64,000 bases of DNA from Sphingomonas sp. NBWT7 (GTDB lineage Bacteria; Pseudomonadota; Alphaproteobacteria; Sphingomonadales; Sphingomonadaceae), in NCBI RefSeq assembly GCF_014217605.1, contig NZ_CP043639.1, positions 1,945,501 to 2,009,500 of the forward strand, written 5' to 3'. The notes under the pieces were generated by a model, which was not told the DNA's origin, did no database searches, and saw only the letters and a program-made list of their open reading frames with translations. Of this stretch, positions 43,137 to 52,926 are shown one piece after another; position 1 is the first letter of the stretch, and each line of letters opens with the position of its first letter. Position numbers and translations under genes: made by a program.

Positions 43137-43285
43137 GCGGTTCGCCTTGGCGCCCGAAATCGACGGTCAGCCGGGAACCGCAGGCCCGATGCCGCGCTAT
43201 CCACCGTATCGCGTATAGTACACCCACATCATCGATGCATGAAGCAGCCGGCCGCGACAGCGCGACCGCCACGGAAGGAAGACGG

Positions 43286-43921
43286 ATGCCCCGATCCGAG
43301 GAACTCGAATTGTCGCGCCGCGGCGTGCTGGTCGGCGGGGCCGCATCCGCCGCGGCCGCCGCCGTGCCCACCGGTGCCGCCGCGCAGGCGCCCAAGGCTG
43401 CCGTACCGGCAATCGCCAAGGTGGGGATGACGGTGAACGGCAAACGCCACGATCTGTCGCTCGATGCGCGTACGACGCTGCTCGACATGCTGCGCGAGCA
43501 TCTGCAGCTCACCGGCACCAAGAAGGGCTGCGACCATGGCCAGTGCGGCGCGTGCACGGTGCTGGTCAATGGCGAGCGGATCAATTCCTGCCTCAGCCTC
43601 GCGGTGATGCACGAGGGTGACAAGGTGACGACGATCGAGGGGCTCGGCACGCCCGACAAGCTGCATCCGATGCAGGCCGCGTTCATCCGCCACGACGGCT
43701 ATCAGTGCGGCTATTGCACGCCGGGGCAGATCTGCTCGGCGGTCGGCGTGCTAGACGAGATCAAGCGCGGCGTGCCGAGCCACGCGCAAGGCGACGTTGC
43801 CACCGCACCGGCGCTGTCGAACGGCGAGATCCGCGAGCGGATGAGCGGCAACATCTGCCGCTGCGGCGCCTATTCCAACATCCTCGAGGCGATCGAGGAC
43901 GTCGCAGGGGTGCGCGCATGA
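43286..43921 (+). CDS. paoA: aldehyde oxidoreductase [2Fe-2S] subunit (PaoA/YagT-like)
   Basis: 211-aa small subunit of a xanthine-oxidase-family molybdoenzyme. The Tat signal [25 protein letters not shown] starts after an acidic N-terminus, so the heterotrimer is exported folded. The plant-ferredoxin cluster motif [16 protein letters not shown] and the second cluster in CGYCTPGQI...[12 protein letters not shown] are intact. Start ATG 43286 has GGAAGGAAG just upstream, better than ATG 43235. It overlaps paoB by 4 bp. Substrates of characterised PaoABC are aromatic aldehydes. Confidence 0.94.
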   Translation: MPRSEELELSRRGVLVGGAASAAAAAVPTGAAAQAPKAAVPAIAKVGMTVNGKRHDLSLDARTTLLDMLREHLQLTGTKKGCDHGQCGACTVLVNGERINSCLSLAVMHEGDKVTTIEGLGTPDKLHPMQAAFIRHDGYQCGYCTPGQICSAVGVLDEIKRGVPSHAQGDVATAPALSNGEIRERMSGNICRCGAYSNILEAIEDVAGVRA

Positions 43922-44877
43922 AACCCTTCTCCTATCAGCGCGCCAAGACACCGGCGGAGGCCGCGCGCGCCGTCGCGTCCAACCCCGGCGCGAAGTTCAT
44001 CGCCGGCGGCACCAACCTCCTCGATCTGATGAAGCTGCAGATCGAGACGCCGACCCATCTCGTCGACGTGCAGGATCTGAAGCTCGACCGGATCGACACG
44101 ACCGACGAGGGCGGGCTGCGGATCGGTGCGCTCGTCTCCAACACCGCGCTTGCGAGCGACGCGCGCGTGCGGCGCGACTATGGCGTACTGACGCGGGCGA
44201 TCGTCGCGGGCGCGTCGGGCCAGTTACGCAACAAGGCAACCACCGCGGGCAACATCCTGCAGCGCACACGCTGCCCCTATTTCTACGACACCGATCAGCC
44301 GTGCAACAAGCGCAAGCCGGGCTCCGGCTGCGCGGCGATCGGCGGCTATTCGCGCCAGCTTGGCGTGATCGGCACGTCGGACGCGTGTATCGCGACCTTC
44401 CCCGGCGACATGGCGGTAGCACTGCGCGTGCTCGATGCGACCGTGGAAACGGTGAAGCCTGACGGCGCGACGCGCGCGATCCCCTTCGCCGATTTCCATC
44501 GCCTGTGGGGTGACACGCCACACATCGAAACCGCGCTCGAGCGCGGCGAGCTCATCACCTCGGTCACACTGCCGAAGCCGATCGGCGGGCAGCATTTCTA
44601 CCAGAAAGTGCGTGATCGCGCGTCCTACGCCTATGCGCTCGTCTCGGTCGCCGCGGTGATCCAGGCCGACGGCACCGGCCGCGTCGCGTTCGGCGGGGTC
44701 GCGCCCAAACCCTGGCGCGTCGAGGCTGCGGAGGCGGCGATGCGGCAAGGCGCGCGCGCCGTGACGACACAGGCTTTCGCAGGCGCAAGGCCGACCGAGG
44801 ACAATCGCTTCAAGCTGCCGCTGGCCGAGCGCACGCTCGCGTCGGTCATGGCCCAGGCAAAGGCGCAGGACGCATGA
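43918..44877 (+). CDS. paoB: aldehyde oxidoreductase FAD subunit (PaoB/YagS-like)
   Basis: 319-aa FAD-binding medium subunit. [13 protein letters not shown] near residues 23-35 is the FAD-binding motif, with VDVQDL and the [16 protein letters not shown] strand after it. The insertion [25 protein letters not shown] (in parts) holds the Cys residues that ligate the additional [4Fe-4S] cluster of PaoB, which is absent from ordinary xanthine dehydrogenases and supports the PaoABC assignment. The ATG overlaps the paoA stop, and the paoC start overlaps its stop. No signal of its own; it hitchhikes with PaoA through Tat. Confidence 0.94.
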   Translation: MKPFSYQRAKTPAEAARAVASNPGAKFIAGGTNLLDLMKLQIETPTHLVDVQDLKLDRIDTTDEGGLRIGALVSNTALASDARVRRDYGVLTRAIVAGASGQLRNKATTAGNILQRTRCPYFYDTDQPCNKRKPGSGCAAIGGYSRQLGVIGTSDACIATFPGDMAVALRVLDATVETVKPDGATRAIPFADFHRLWGDTPHIETALERGELITSVTLPKPIGGQHFYQKVRDRASYAYALVSVAAVIQADGTGRVAFGGVAPKPWRVEAAEAAMRQGARAVTTQAFAGARPTEDNRFKLPLAERTLASVMAQAKAQDA

Positions 44878-47096
44878 AATTCGAAACGCCCGCGGGGCAG
44901 AACCCGATCGATCAGCTGAAGGTCGTCGGCAAGCCAACCGATCGGATCGACGGCAAGTACAAGACCACCGGCACTGCGCCCTACGCCTATGAACGGCATG
45001 GCGTCGCGCCCAACCAGGCCTATGGCTACGTTGTCGGCGCGGCGATCGCGAAGGGCAGCATCACGCGGATGGATACCGCGGTGGCGAAGGCCGCGCCCGG
45101 CGTGCTGGCGGTGATCTCGACGCTCGATTACCCCAAGCCGCTGCCGCTCAGCCAGTCGAACACCGCGCACCTGTTCGGCGGCGCGGGGGTCGAGCATTAT
45201 CACCAGGCGATCGCGCTGGTCGTCGCCGAGACGTTCGAACAGGCGCGTGCCGCCGCTGCGCTGATCCGCACCGATTACGCGCGCACCGCCGGCAAGTTCG
45301 ATCTTGCCAAGGAAGCGCCCAACGCGCCGCTGAAGGGCGGCAGCAGCGACGAGGGATCGGCCGCACCGCCGATCGATCGTGTCGGCGATTTCGCCAAGGC
45401 GTTCGCCGCGGCGCCGGTGAAGATCGACCAGACCTATACGACGTCGGACGAGAGCCACGCGATGATGGAGCCGCACGCCTCGATCGCGGCGTGGAACGGC
45501 GACAAGCTCACCGTCTGGACGTCGAACCAGATGATCGCCTGGGGCAAGCGCGATCTCGCCAAGACGCTGTCGCTGCCCGAGGCCAACGTCCGGCTCGATT
45601 CGCCGTACGTTGGCGGCGGGTTCGGCGGCAAGCTGTTCATCCGCGCCGACGCCGTGCTGGCCGCGCTTGGCGCCAAGGCCGCCGGCCGGCCGGTCAAGGT
45701 CGCGCTCACCCGGCCGATGATGGCCAACAACACGACCCACCGACCGGCGACGATCCAGCACGTCCGGCTCGGCGCGACGAAGGACGGCAAGCTCACCGCG
45801 ATCGCGCACAATTCGATCAGCGGCAACCTGCCCAAGGGCGATCCCGAGACCGCGGTGTCGCAGACCAAGCTGCTCTACGCCGCGCCGAACCGCGAGACCT
45901 ATCTGAAGCTCGCTGTGCTCGACCTGCCCGAGGGCAATGCGATGCGCGCACCGGGCGAGGCACCGGGGCTGATGGTGCTCGAGATGGCGATGGACGAGCT
46001 TGCCGAGAAGCTCGGCATGGATCCCGTCCAGCTGCGCATCGTCAACGACACGATGGTCGATCCCGAGAAGCCCGAGCGGCCGTTCTCGCAGCGGCATCTC
46101 ATCGAATGTCTGCGTACCGGTGCGGACCGCTTCGGCTGGTCGCGACGCAATGCCAAGCCGGCGCAGGTGCGCGACGGCCGCTGGCTCGTCGGCATGGGCA
46201 TGGCGGTCGGCTTCCGCAATTCGATGGTGATGAAGTCGGCGGCGCGCATCCGGCTCGAACGTGACGGGCGCCTCACGGTCGAGACCGACATGACCGATAT
46301 CGGTACCGGCACCTACACGATCCTGGCGCAGACCGCCGCCGAGATGATGGGCGTCGGCCTGGATCAGGTGACGGTAAAGCTGGGCGATTCGGACTTCCCC
46401 GCCTCGGCCGGCTCGGGCGGCCAGTGGGGCGCGAACAACTCGACCGCCGGGCTCTATGCCGCCTGCACCAAGCTTCGCGAGACGGTGGCGCAGAAGCTCG
46501 GCTTCAACGCCGCCGACGTCACCTTCGCCGACGGCAAGGTCAGCGCCGGCAACCGCTCGGTCGCGCTGCGCGACGCGGCGCGCGACGGCGCGGTCGTCGC
46601 GGAGGAGGCGATCGAGTTCGGCGATCTCGACAAGAAGTATCAGCAGTCGACCTTCGCCGCGCACTTCGTCGAGGCCGCGGTCGACGCCTATACGGGCGAG
46701 GCGCGCATCCGCCGCATGCTCGCGGTGTGCGATGCCGGCCGCATCCTCAATCCCAAGGCGGCGCGCAGCCAGGTGATCGGCGCGATGACGATGGGCGTCG
46801 GCTCCGCGCTGATCGAGGAGCTCGCGGTCGACAAGCGCTTCGGCTTTTTCGTCAACCATGATCTGGCGGGATACGAGGTGCCCGTTCACGCCGACATCCC
46901 GCACCAGGACGTGATCTTCCTCGACTATCCCGACGATAAATCCTCGCCGATGAAGGCCAAGGGCGTCGGCGAGCTCGGCTTGTGCGGGGTCGGCGCAGCG
47001 ATCGCCAACGCGATCTACAACGCGACCGGCGTGCGCGTGCGCGACTATCCGATCACGCTCGACAAGCATCTCGCGGGCCTGCCGCAGGTAGCGTGA
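44874..47096 (+). CDS. paoC: aldehyde oxidoreductase molybdopterin subunit (PaoC/YagR-like)
   Basis: 740-aa catalytic subunit binding molybdopterin-cytosine dinucleotide. [11 protein letters not shown] in the first Moco domain, [48 protein letters not shown] and the Gly-rich [16 protein letters not shown] are characteristic. The catalytic Glu lies in [26 protein letters not shown] near the C-terminus. Closing gene of paoABC. The chaperone PaoD/XdhC that inserts the sulfurated cofactor is not in the window and must be encoded elsewhere. Function: oxidation of aldehydes in the periplasm, substrate inferred from E. coli. Confidence 0.95.
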   Translation: MKFETPAGQNPIDQLKVVGKPTDRIDGKYKTTGTAPYAYERHGVAPNQAYGYVVGAAIAKGSITRMDTAVAKAAPGVLAVISTLDYPKPLPLSQSNTAHLFGGAGVEHYHQAIALVVAETFEQARAAAALIRTDYARTAGKFDLAKEAPNAPLKGGSSDEGSAAPPIDRVGDFAKAFAAAPVKIDQTYTTSDESHAMMEPHASIAAWNGDKLTVWTSNQMIAWGKRDLAKTLSLPEANVRLDSPYVGGGFGGKLFIRADAVLAALGAKAAGRPVKVALTRPMMANNTTHRPATIQHVRLGATKDGKLTAIAHNSISGNLPKGDPETAVSQTKLLYAAPNRETYLKLAVLDLPEGNAMRAPGEAPGLMVLEMAMDELAEKLGMDPVQLRIVNDTMVDPEKPERPFSQRHLIECLRTGADRFGWSRRNAKPAQVRDGRWLVGMGMAVGFRNSMVMKSAARIRLERDGRLTVETDMTDIGTGTYTILAQTAAEMMGVGLDQVTVKLGDSDFPASAGSGGQWGANNSTAGLYAACTKLRETVAQKLGFNAADVTFADGKVSAGNRSVALRDAARDGAVVAEEAIEFGDLDKKYQQSTFAAHFVEAAVDAYTGEARIRRMLAVCDAGRILNPKAARSQVIGAMTMGVGSALIEELAVDKRFGFFVNHDLAGYEVPVHADIPHQDVIFLDYPDDKSSPMKAKGVGELGLCGVGAAIANAIYNATGVRVRDYPITLDKHLAGLPQVA

Positions 47097-47104
47097 CGCC
47101 GCGC

Positions 47105-47132
47105 GGCCGCTGGCGCCAACACGCCGGCGGCC
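47105..47132 (+). terminator. hairpin after paoC
   Basis: GGCCGC (47105-47110) pairs with GCGGCC (47127-47132), and the loop contains further GGCG/CGCC pairing. It starts 8 bp past the paoC stop. No T tract. The rest of the 270-bp convergent gap up to 47327 shows nothing I can name. Confidence 0.4.
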
Positions 47133-47327
47133 TCCTAAGAAGATCGGCAGTCAGTGGCGTCCGCTGCCCGACATGATTCCTCGGCTTTCGGATCACGCGG
47201 GCAGGATGTCACGTCCTGTAAGCCACGCTCGACGCTCGTCAGGCAGTTGGAGCTACCAGTATCGGCGCGCTGCTGACGAAGCCGTCCGCGCCCGATCCCA
47301 GCGATCTGAAACCGTGCGCCGCCCGCG

Positions 47328-47358
47328 CCGCGGCGATGACCCCATGCCATCGCCGCGG
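47328..47358 (-). terminator. 11-bp stem hairpin after the M14 peptidase gene
   Basis: CCGCGGCGATG and CATCGCCGCGG form a perfect 11-bp stem (47328-47338, 47348-47358) with a 9-nt loop. It lies 8 bp downstream of the peptidase stop. Strong GC stem in the right place, no U tract. Confidence 0.55.
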
Positions 47359-47366
47359 TCGTCGGA

Positions 47367-50159
47367 TCAGTCGGTGCTCGTGCCGACGCCCACCTGCGCC
47401 GGCCCGAACAGCGCGGCGTTGAACAGGAACTTGAACGAGGCGTAGGATTGGCCGCGCTGCGTCACCTCCGGCGCGAGCAGGTAGACGTGACCGCGCCCGA
47501 GCGTTCCGTCGATAACGGTCGCCGTATCGTTGAGCGCCTTCTGCCCCCACGCCCAGCCGGAGCGCAGCGGATCCTCGCTCGCGAACCACGAGACGCGGCG
47601 GACGCCCGGCTGGCCCGGCGTCAGCGCATAAGTCGGGTTGTTGTTGTAGAAGACGTCGAGCGTCTCGGGCACGCCATAGGCGAGCGGGTCGGTCGGATCG
47701 ACCTTCGCCTGGAGCACCGATCCGGGCACGTAGAACTTGGTGCCCGGCAGCGGCGTGCGCTTGCCCGCCGCGTCGACGCTGCTCAGCGCATTGTACACCG
47801 GCAGCCCCATTTCAGGCCCGAGCCGCGTCGCATTGCCGACCGCGATCACCGTGCCCCCCGCCCGCGCGAACGAGGCGAGCTGCGGCACCGTCTTCTCCGA
47901 CGTCACACTGCCGAGCGCAGTGCGCCATTCGGCCGGCAGATCAGCGGGATCGGGCTGCTTCTGCGGCGGCCGCCCCTCACGCCCGAGCACGTCGGACTGG
48001 ACGACGATCACGTCGTACTTCCGCTCGAGCCCGCCCTTGTCGAGCTCCTGCGGAAACACCTTGGTGTAGGGGAATTCGTACTTCTCGAAGATCCAGCGGT
48101 TCCAGCCCGACGCCATCGACCCGCCATAGGTATCGACGAGCGCGATCCGCACCGGCTTCAGCTTAATCGTGTCGCCCGCGGGCTGCGCCGCGACGGCGTG
48201 CGCGTCGATGCCGAGCGACTGAACGGCGGTATCGACGATCCCCTTCGCCGCGCCGCCCGCCGGGATCCACAGCGCGCCAGGCGCGAGCGCATCGCCATCG
48301 ACCGTTACGCCCTGCTTCAGCCAGTAGACCGGCGCGCCCGCCTTGAGCAGGCGATTGGTGAGGATGAAGCTGTTGTTGGTCGCATGGTCGACGACATAGC
48401 CAGCCGCACCGTTGCCGATCACCCGGCCGGCGGGCGGCGTGGTGATGACGTCGGGTACGACCGGGAAGTGCGCCGGTGCCCCATCGAGCAGCCGGTCGAA
48501 CGTGACGTTCATCTGATAGGCGAGCGTGTAGCCGGTGACGTCGTACGGGCGGATCGGCGGGCCGCCGGGATAGGCGAAGTCCTGCGGGTGATCCTGCGGC
48601 TCGAACATGTCGAGCACGTGCGGGCGGAATGCCTGGTCCGAGCGCACGACGTACGACCCTGCGGCATAGCGCTTGCCGCCGTAGCTGAACGCCTGCGGCG
48701 CGCGTTCCACCTCGACGCCATTCTTGATCAGCGAATTGAGGAAGGCGACCGTCGTCGGCATGTCCGCCTGGCGATCCGCCGGGATGACGAAGGCGCGCGG
48801 TGCGCGATACTTCGGATCCTGCAGTACCGTCCTGTAGAGCGAGGAGGGCGCGATATCGCGGCTGTTGTAGCCGGTGAGATCGTCGAGCGGGCTGCCGCCG
48901 CCGTCCTTCTTCATGCTGTCGGCGGCGGCCTTGGCGGCGTCGATCCGCTTGGGCGTCACGATCCAGCTGTCCGCACTGCCCTTCTGGATCTGGTTGCGCC
49001 CCATGACGTAGCGGTTGAACAGCACGGTTTCGCGGTTGCGCGACGCATAATCGAGGATCGCGCGCGACATTTCCTTCACGTAATCGATCGACTGCTGGAA
49101 GTGCCACTGCTGCGGCGCGATCGGCATGTACGCGTCCTGCCCGGCGAGCTGCTTCGCGGGCACCAGCGGGATTTCCATCGGCGTCGGATTGCCGATGATC
49201 TCGGTCAGGATGCCGATCTGGTTGTGGAAATAGCCGACGGTGCGGATGCCGCCGTTGAACCACGTCGAATAAGGCGCGCCCGAGCGCGACACCGATCCGG
49301 CCTTGTTCTGCGACAGGAGCCGCTCGTGCATCGCGGTGCCCACGGCGTCGGTACCGGCGATCACGAGCGGTTCGTTGTTGAAATTGTACGGATCGCGAAA
49401 CGGCGGAATGAAGACGACGGTGCCGACCGGCCCGGTCTGATGCTGGTTGTAGAGGATCTGCGGAAACCACTCGCGATAGGCGAGCCGGTTCATGTTGGTC
49501 GTCTCGGGCTGGTTCGAGGCGAAGCTGTCGCGGTTGTTATCGTGCCCAATATATTTCTGGTACAGGACCGGGATCGTGTTGCTGTTGCGCTTGGTCTTGT
49601 CGGCGGGGCGCATGTACCAGTCGGCGACGAGATCGAGCCCGTCGGGATTGGCGAAGACGTAGAGCGCGATCGTATCGTCGAGGATCCGCGTCGTCTCCGC
49701 ATCGGTGCGCGTCAGCATTTCGTTGATCAGCTGGACGTGGCTCTGCGCGTTGACCACCTCGGTGGCGTGCAGCCCGGCGTCGATCAGCACCACCGCCTTG
49801 CCCTGCGCCGCCAGCGCCTTCGCCTGCCCGTCGCTCAAGCCCTTCGCCAGCGCGAGCTGCTGCGAGATGCCGCGGTACTTGTCGAGGTTGCGGATGTTCT
49901 CGGGCGAGGAGACGATCGCCATATATTGCTCGCGCCCCTCGGCGGTCTTGCCGATGCTGACGAGCTTCATCCGGTCGCTCTGCTGCGCCACCTGTTGCAG
50001 CCAGGCGGTGACCTGCTTGTAGTTGGCGAGGAAATAGTCGGAGCCGGGCTTCGCCTTGAACACCGTCGCCGGATCGGTGACGGTTCGGCTCTGCGCGACG
50101 CCGGTCGCCGCGCTCATCACCAGCGACAATCCGGTCGCCGTCAGCATCAATGCACGCAT
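47367..50159 (-). CDS. exported M14-family metallopeptidase
   Basis: 930-aa periplasmic zinc carboxypeptidase-like protein. Signal peptide MRALMLTATGLSLVMSAATGVAQ. The M14 domain covers about residues 40-350, with zinc ligands His131 and Glu134 in DAGLHATEVVNAQS and a catalytic-type region ILTEIIGNPTP later on. After it comes a long C-terminal part of about 550 residues with a glutamine-amidotransferase-like fold character (YGGSMASGWNRWIFEKYEFPYTKV and VIVVQSDV), as in large Bacteroidetes/sphingomonad M14 proteins. It follows the M20 peptidase by 13 bp, forming a peptide-degradation operon. Confidence 0.9.
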   Translation of the reverse strand: MRALMLTATGLSLVMSAATGVAQSRTVTDPATVFKAKPGSDYFLANYKQVTAWLQQVAQQSDRMKLVSIGKTAEGREQYMAIVSSPENIRNLDKYRGISQQLALAKGLSDGQAKALAAQGKAVVLIDAGLHATEVVNAQSHVQLINEMLTRTDAETTRILDDTIALYVFANPDGLDLVADWYMRPADKTKRNSNTIPVLYQKYIGHDNNRDSFASNQPETTNMNRLAYREWFPQILYNQHQTGPVGTVVFIPPFRDPYNFNNEPLVIAGTDAVGTAMHERLLSQNKAGSVSRSGAPYSTWFNGGIRTVGYFHNQIGILTEIIGNPTPMEIPLVPAKQLAGQDAYMPIAPQQWHFQQSIDYVKEMSRAILDYASRNRETVLFNRYVMGRNQIQKGSADSWIVTPKRIDAAKAAADSMKKDGGGSPLDDLTGYNSRDIAPSSLYRTVLQDPKYRAPRAFVIPADRQADMPTTVAFLNSLIKNGVEVERAPQAFSYGGKRYAAGSYVVRSDQAFRPHVLDMFEPQDHPQDFAYPGGPPIRPYDVTGYTLAYQMNVTFDRLLDGAPAHFPVVPDVITTPPAGRVIGNGAAGYVVDHATNNSFILTNRLLKAGAPVYWLKQGVTVDGDALAPGALWIPAGGAAKGIVDTAVQSLGIDAHAVAAQPAGDTIKLKPVRIALVDTYGGSMASGWNRWIFEKYEFPYTKVFPQELDKGGLERKYDVIVVQSDVLGREGRPPQKQPDPADLPAEWRTALGSVTSEKTVPQLASFARAGGTVIAVGNATRLGPEMGLPVYNALSSVDAAGKRTPLPGTKFYVPGSVLQAKVDPTDPLAYGVPETLDVFYNNNPTYALTPGQPGVRRVSWFASEDPLRSGWAWGQKALNDTATVIDGTLGRGHVYLLAPEVTQRGQSYASFKFLFNAALFGPAQVGVGTSTD

Positions 50160-50172
50160 CGGATCTTCTCCC

Positions 50173-51450
50173 TTATTTCGCGTCGGCGAGCATCAGCACG
50201 GTGGCGAGGCCGACCGCCATGCTGGCCACGTCCTTGTCCTTGTCGATCACCATCGCCTCTTCCAGCGAGTGTGCCCGCATCGTCTCGAACCCCGATCTCA
50301 GCGTCACCGCCGGGATGCCGAGGCTCATCGGGATGTTCGAATCGCTCGATCCGGCGCCGTAGCTCGGCGTGAAGCCGCTCGCCTTGGTGACGGCGGTGGC
50401 GATCTGCATGATATCGACGCTGTGGGCGGTCGATCCGACCGGCCGGTCGCCGACCTTCTTCGCCTCGTAAGCGATCTTGCCCTTGGCCGTGGAGCGCGCC
50501 GCATTCTCAGCCGCGACCGCCGGCGGCAGCAGCGCGAGGAAGGCCTGCTCCTCGGCATCGAGCTCGGCCTTGCCGGGCGAGCGCATGTCGATCGTCATTG
50601 CGGTGGAGAAGGGGATCGAATTGACCGACGTGCCGCCCTCTAGCAGCCCGATATTGTACACTGTGCGCGGCTCGGCCGGCACCTTCATCTGGCCGAAGGC
50701 GACCATTGCATTGGCCATTGCATAGGCCGGGTTGACGATCCCGAAATCGCCGTTCGAATGGCCGCCCGGGCCGGTGAACGTCACCTTGTAGCGCTTCGAT
50801 CCGATCCCGGCGTCGGTGATGTCACCCGCCCGGCCCGGCTCGAACGAGATGAAATACTTGATCCGGTCTTTGAGCGGGCTCTTGGTGAAGAGGTAGCGGA
50901 CGCCGCGCAGGTCGCCCGGCCCCTCTTCTCCGACGTTGCCCATGAAAATGATGTCGGCCTTGGTGGTGTAGTTCGCCGCCTTCATCGCGCGAATGAAGGC
51001 AAGCAGCACCGGCAGGCTGCACGTATCATCGCCGACACCTGGCGCGTAGAGCATGTTACCCTCGCGCCGCACCTTCACGTTGGTGCCCGCGGGAAACACG
51101 GTGTCGAGGTGCGCGGTGACGACGATCAGCGGGCCGCCGCCGCTACCCTTGCGAATGCCGTAGACGTTGCCCTCGGCGTCGGTGGTAAGATCGCTCAGCC
51201 CCTCGGCGCGCAGCATCTCGAGGAACGCCGCGCCGCGCGCGGTTTCCTTGAACGGCGGGGCCTCGATCTCGGTCAGCTTGATGACGTCCGCCACGATCCG
51301 CTCGTGATCCGCGGCGAGCGACGCCTTGGCCGTTGCGAACTTTGGGCTGGCGAGCAGTGCCTTTGCCGCCGCGTCGCGGTTCTGTGCCGCGGCGATCGCC
51401 GGCATTCCCAGCGCTGCCAGCAGCGCCATCGTCATTCCCGTCTTCAACAT
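50173..51450 (-). CDS. exported M20-family zinc aminopeptidase/dipeptidase
   Basis: 425-aa M20/M28-type binuclear zinc peptidase. Signal peptide MLKTGMTMALLAALGMPAIAAAQ begins at ATG 51450 with AGGGGGG upstream. Metal and catalytic motifs are TAHLDTVFP, APGVGDDTCSLP (bridging Asp), MGNVGEEGPGDLRG (Glu-Glu) and the late RAHSLEEAM (His). A dimerisation domain lies between (YKVTFTGPGGHSNGDFG). PepT-like overall. It probably processes peptides in the periplasm together with the M14 enzyme downstream. A T-N11-A box upstream points to LysR-type control. Confidence 0.93.
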   Translation of the reverse strand: MLKTGMTMALLAALGMPAIAAAQNRDAAAKALLASPKFATAKASLAADHERIVADVIKLTEIEAPPFKETARGAAFLEMLRAEGLSDLTTDAEGNVYGIRKGSGGGPLIVVTAHLDTVFPAGTNVKVRREGNMLYAPGVGDDTCSLPVLLAFIRAMKAANYTTKADIIFMGNVGEEGPGDLRGVRYLFTKSPLKDRIKYFISFEPGRAGDITDAGIGSKRYKVTFTGPGGHSNGDFGIVNPAYAMANAMVAFGQMKVPAEPRTVYNIGLLEGGTSVNSIPFSTAMTIDMRSPGKAELDAEEQAFLALLPPAVAAENAARSTAKGKIAYEAKKVGDRPVGSTAHSVDIMQIATAVTKASGFTPSYGAGSSDSNIPMSLGIPAVTLRSGFETMRAHSLEEAMVIDKDKDVASMAVGLATVLMLADAK

Positions 51451-51614
51451 CGCGACCCCCCTGATGTTCGTTTTTGGTTCGGCGCGTACGGCTCTCTCGA
51501 CGGAGCACGATCCGCGGCCACCTCGGTGCCGCCCCTCCCCAGCCATGCTATCGCACCGCAGCGATTGCGCGAGTCCTTAAGTTGCCCTGAAGCCTGTTCA
51601 AATGTTCAGCGGGA

Positions 51615-51631
51615 CATAACAATCGGTTATG
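51615..51631. promoter_or_regulatory. LysR-type T-N11-A box
   Basis: CATAAC, spacer AATCG, GTTATG: perfect 6-bp arms, inner ATAAC-N5-GTTAT giving the T-N11-A spacing of LysR-type regulator sites. It lies in the 214-bp gap between the LysR gene and the M20 peptidase, about 165 bp before the peptidase start. The rest of the gap has no gene. Confidence 0.55.
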
Positions 51632-51664
51632 CTCGTAACTTTCTTGCGCGGACTGGCGTCGGAC

Positions 51665-52600
51665 TCAGTGCTGTTGCGACGCGATCATTCCGCCGCATTT
51701 GATAGGCTCGGCCCCAGCGCCTGCGCTTTCGAGCAGATCGCGCTTGAGCTCGATGAAGCTGCGCGCCAGGCGCGAGAGCGGGTGGGCGGCGAGGTGATGG
51801 ACCGACAGGTCGAATGTCACAGCCGGGCTGATCGGACGGAAGTGGAGATCGTCGTCGACGAACGCCTGCGCAGTGAACTCGTCGACGATCGCGATGCCGG
51901 CGCAGCTGCGCGCTAGCGCCGCCGCGATATATACCGAGCGGACCGAGATGGCCGGGCGGCCGCCGGTTGCCGCCGACACGATCGGGCCGACGAGCTCGGC
52001 GATCGCGACGCTCGGCGCCAATCCGATTACCTCGTGTCGGCGGAGCTGATCAAGCGTGATCGCCGCCTGGTCGCTGGGCATCATGCCGTCGCAGAACAGC
52101 GCGCCGACACGGCCCGAGCCAAGCGGCACCGACGCGATCTCGGGATCCGCGGACGTGTGATGGCCGATCACGAAATCGCACTCCCGCCGCATCAGCGCCT
52201 CGCGCGCCGCGTCGTTGTGCACCGCCGCGACTTCGAAGGTAACGAGCGGCCACTGTCGCCGGAACCGGGCAATCGCCATCGGCGTCGTGCGCAGGGCGAG
52301 CGAAGGCAAAACGCCGAGGCGGATATGGCCTTCGGAGGTCGAGCGCAGATTGCGCGCCGCGCGTTGGAACGTGTCGATCCGGCTGTGCAGATCGTCGACC
52401 TCGCGAAACAGGATATGCGCCTCGTCGGTCGGTGTCAGCCGCCCGCGCACCAGCGTGAACAGCGAGAAGCCCAGCCGCGTCTCGGCATGTTTCACGATCT
52501 TGCTTACCGATGGCTGCGACACATTTAGCAGGCGCGAAGCGCCGCTGATCGAGCCGACCGAATAGACGGCGTGGAACACCTCGATATGGCGCAGATTCAT
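51665..52600 (-). CDS. LysR-family transcriptional regulator
   Basis: 311-aa regulator. N-terminal HTH: MNLRHIEVFHAVYSVGSISGASRLLNVSQPSVSKIVKHAETRLGFSLF (in parts), residues 1-60. A C-terminal substrate-binding domain (about residues 90-295) contains IRLGVLPSLA, ECDFVIGHH and GIAIVDEFTAQ. Start ATG 52600 matches the family N-terminus; the upstream extension is noncoding. It precedes the M20 and M14 peptidase genes on the same strand, and the T-N11-A box between them suggests it controls them. It diverges from the RND operon across 326 bp and might affect that too. Confidence 0.93.
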   Translation of the reverse strand: MNLRHIEVFHAVYSVGSISGASRLLNVSQPSVSKIVKHAETRLGFSLFTLVRGRLTPTDEAHILFREVDDLHSRIDTFQRAARNLRSTSEGHIRLGVLPSLALRTTPMAIARFRRQWPLVTFEVAAVHNDAAREALMRRECDFVIGHHTSADPEIASVPLGSGRVGALFCDGMMPSDQAAITLDQLRRHEVIGLAPSVAIAELVGPIVSAATGGRPAISVRSVYIAAALARSCAGIAIVDEFTAQAFVDDDLHFRPISPAVTFDLSVHHLAAHPLSRLARSFIELKRDLLESAGAGAEPIKCGGMIASQQH

Positions 52601-52926
52601 TGGCGACCCCCCGGTTCTTGTCCCGTCCCTCCCCCAAGGGCGAATCTTTTTATGACGGAACGATAACACGCCAGCACGGTCTGCCAAGCGGCTTTGCGCC
52701 GCCCCTCGCGTGCGCGCGAGCGCGCGTATTTTCATTCTACGCGGGCGTGCGCCTGTTCTTTCCTAGCACCATCCCGTACCCCGCTTTCATTTACATGAGT
52801 TGCGCCAAAACTTTTTGCTGCGAAGGCGAAATCGTTCGAAAAATCGAGTTGCAGCCCGCGCGTCACCTGTGTTTACTTGGTGCCGCGGCCTGTGGTCGCC
52901 GAGCTTCCCCAGCGTTGGACAAGGCA
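52601..52926. other. 326-bp divergent regulatory gap (lysR / RND operon)
   Basis: No gene supported. A possible sigma70-type promoter for the RND genes is TTGCAG (52849-52854) and TTTACT (52872-52877) with 17-bp spacing, matching four of six -10 positions. The segment includes AT-rich patches unusual for this GC-rich region. An in-frame extension of the adaptor through the gap lacks coding character. Confidence 0.35.

Noticed and set aside
47448..50372. 974-aa open frame on the plus strand opposite the M14 peptidase
   Set aside because: Antisense shadow: no domain motif, strongly Arg/His-rich, and the minus strand encodes a signal-peptide-bearing zinc peptidase.
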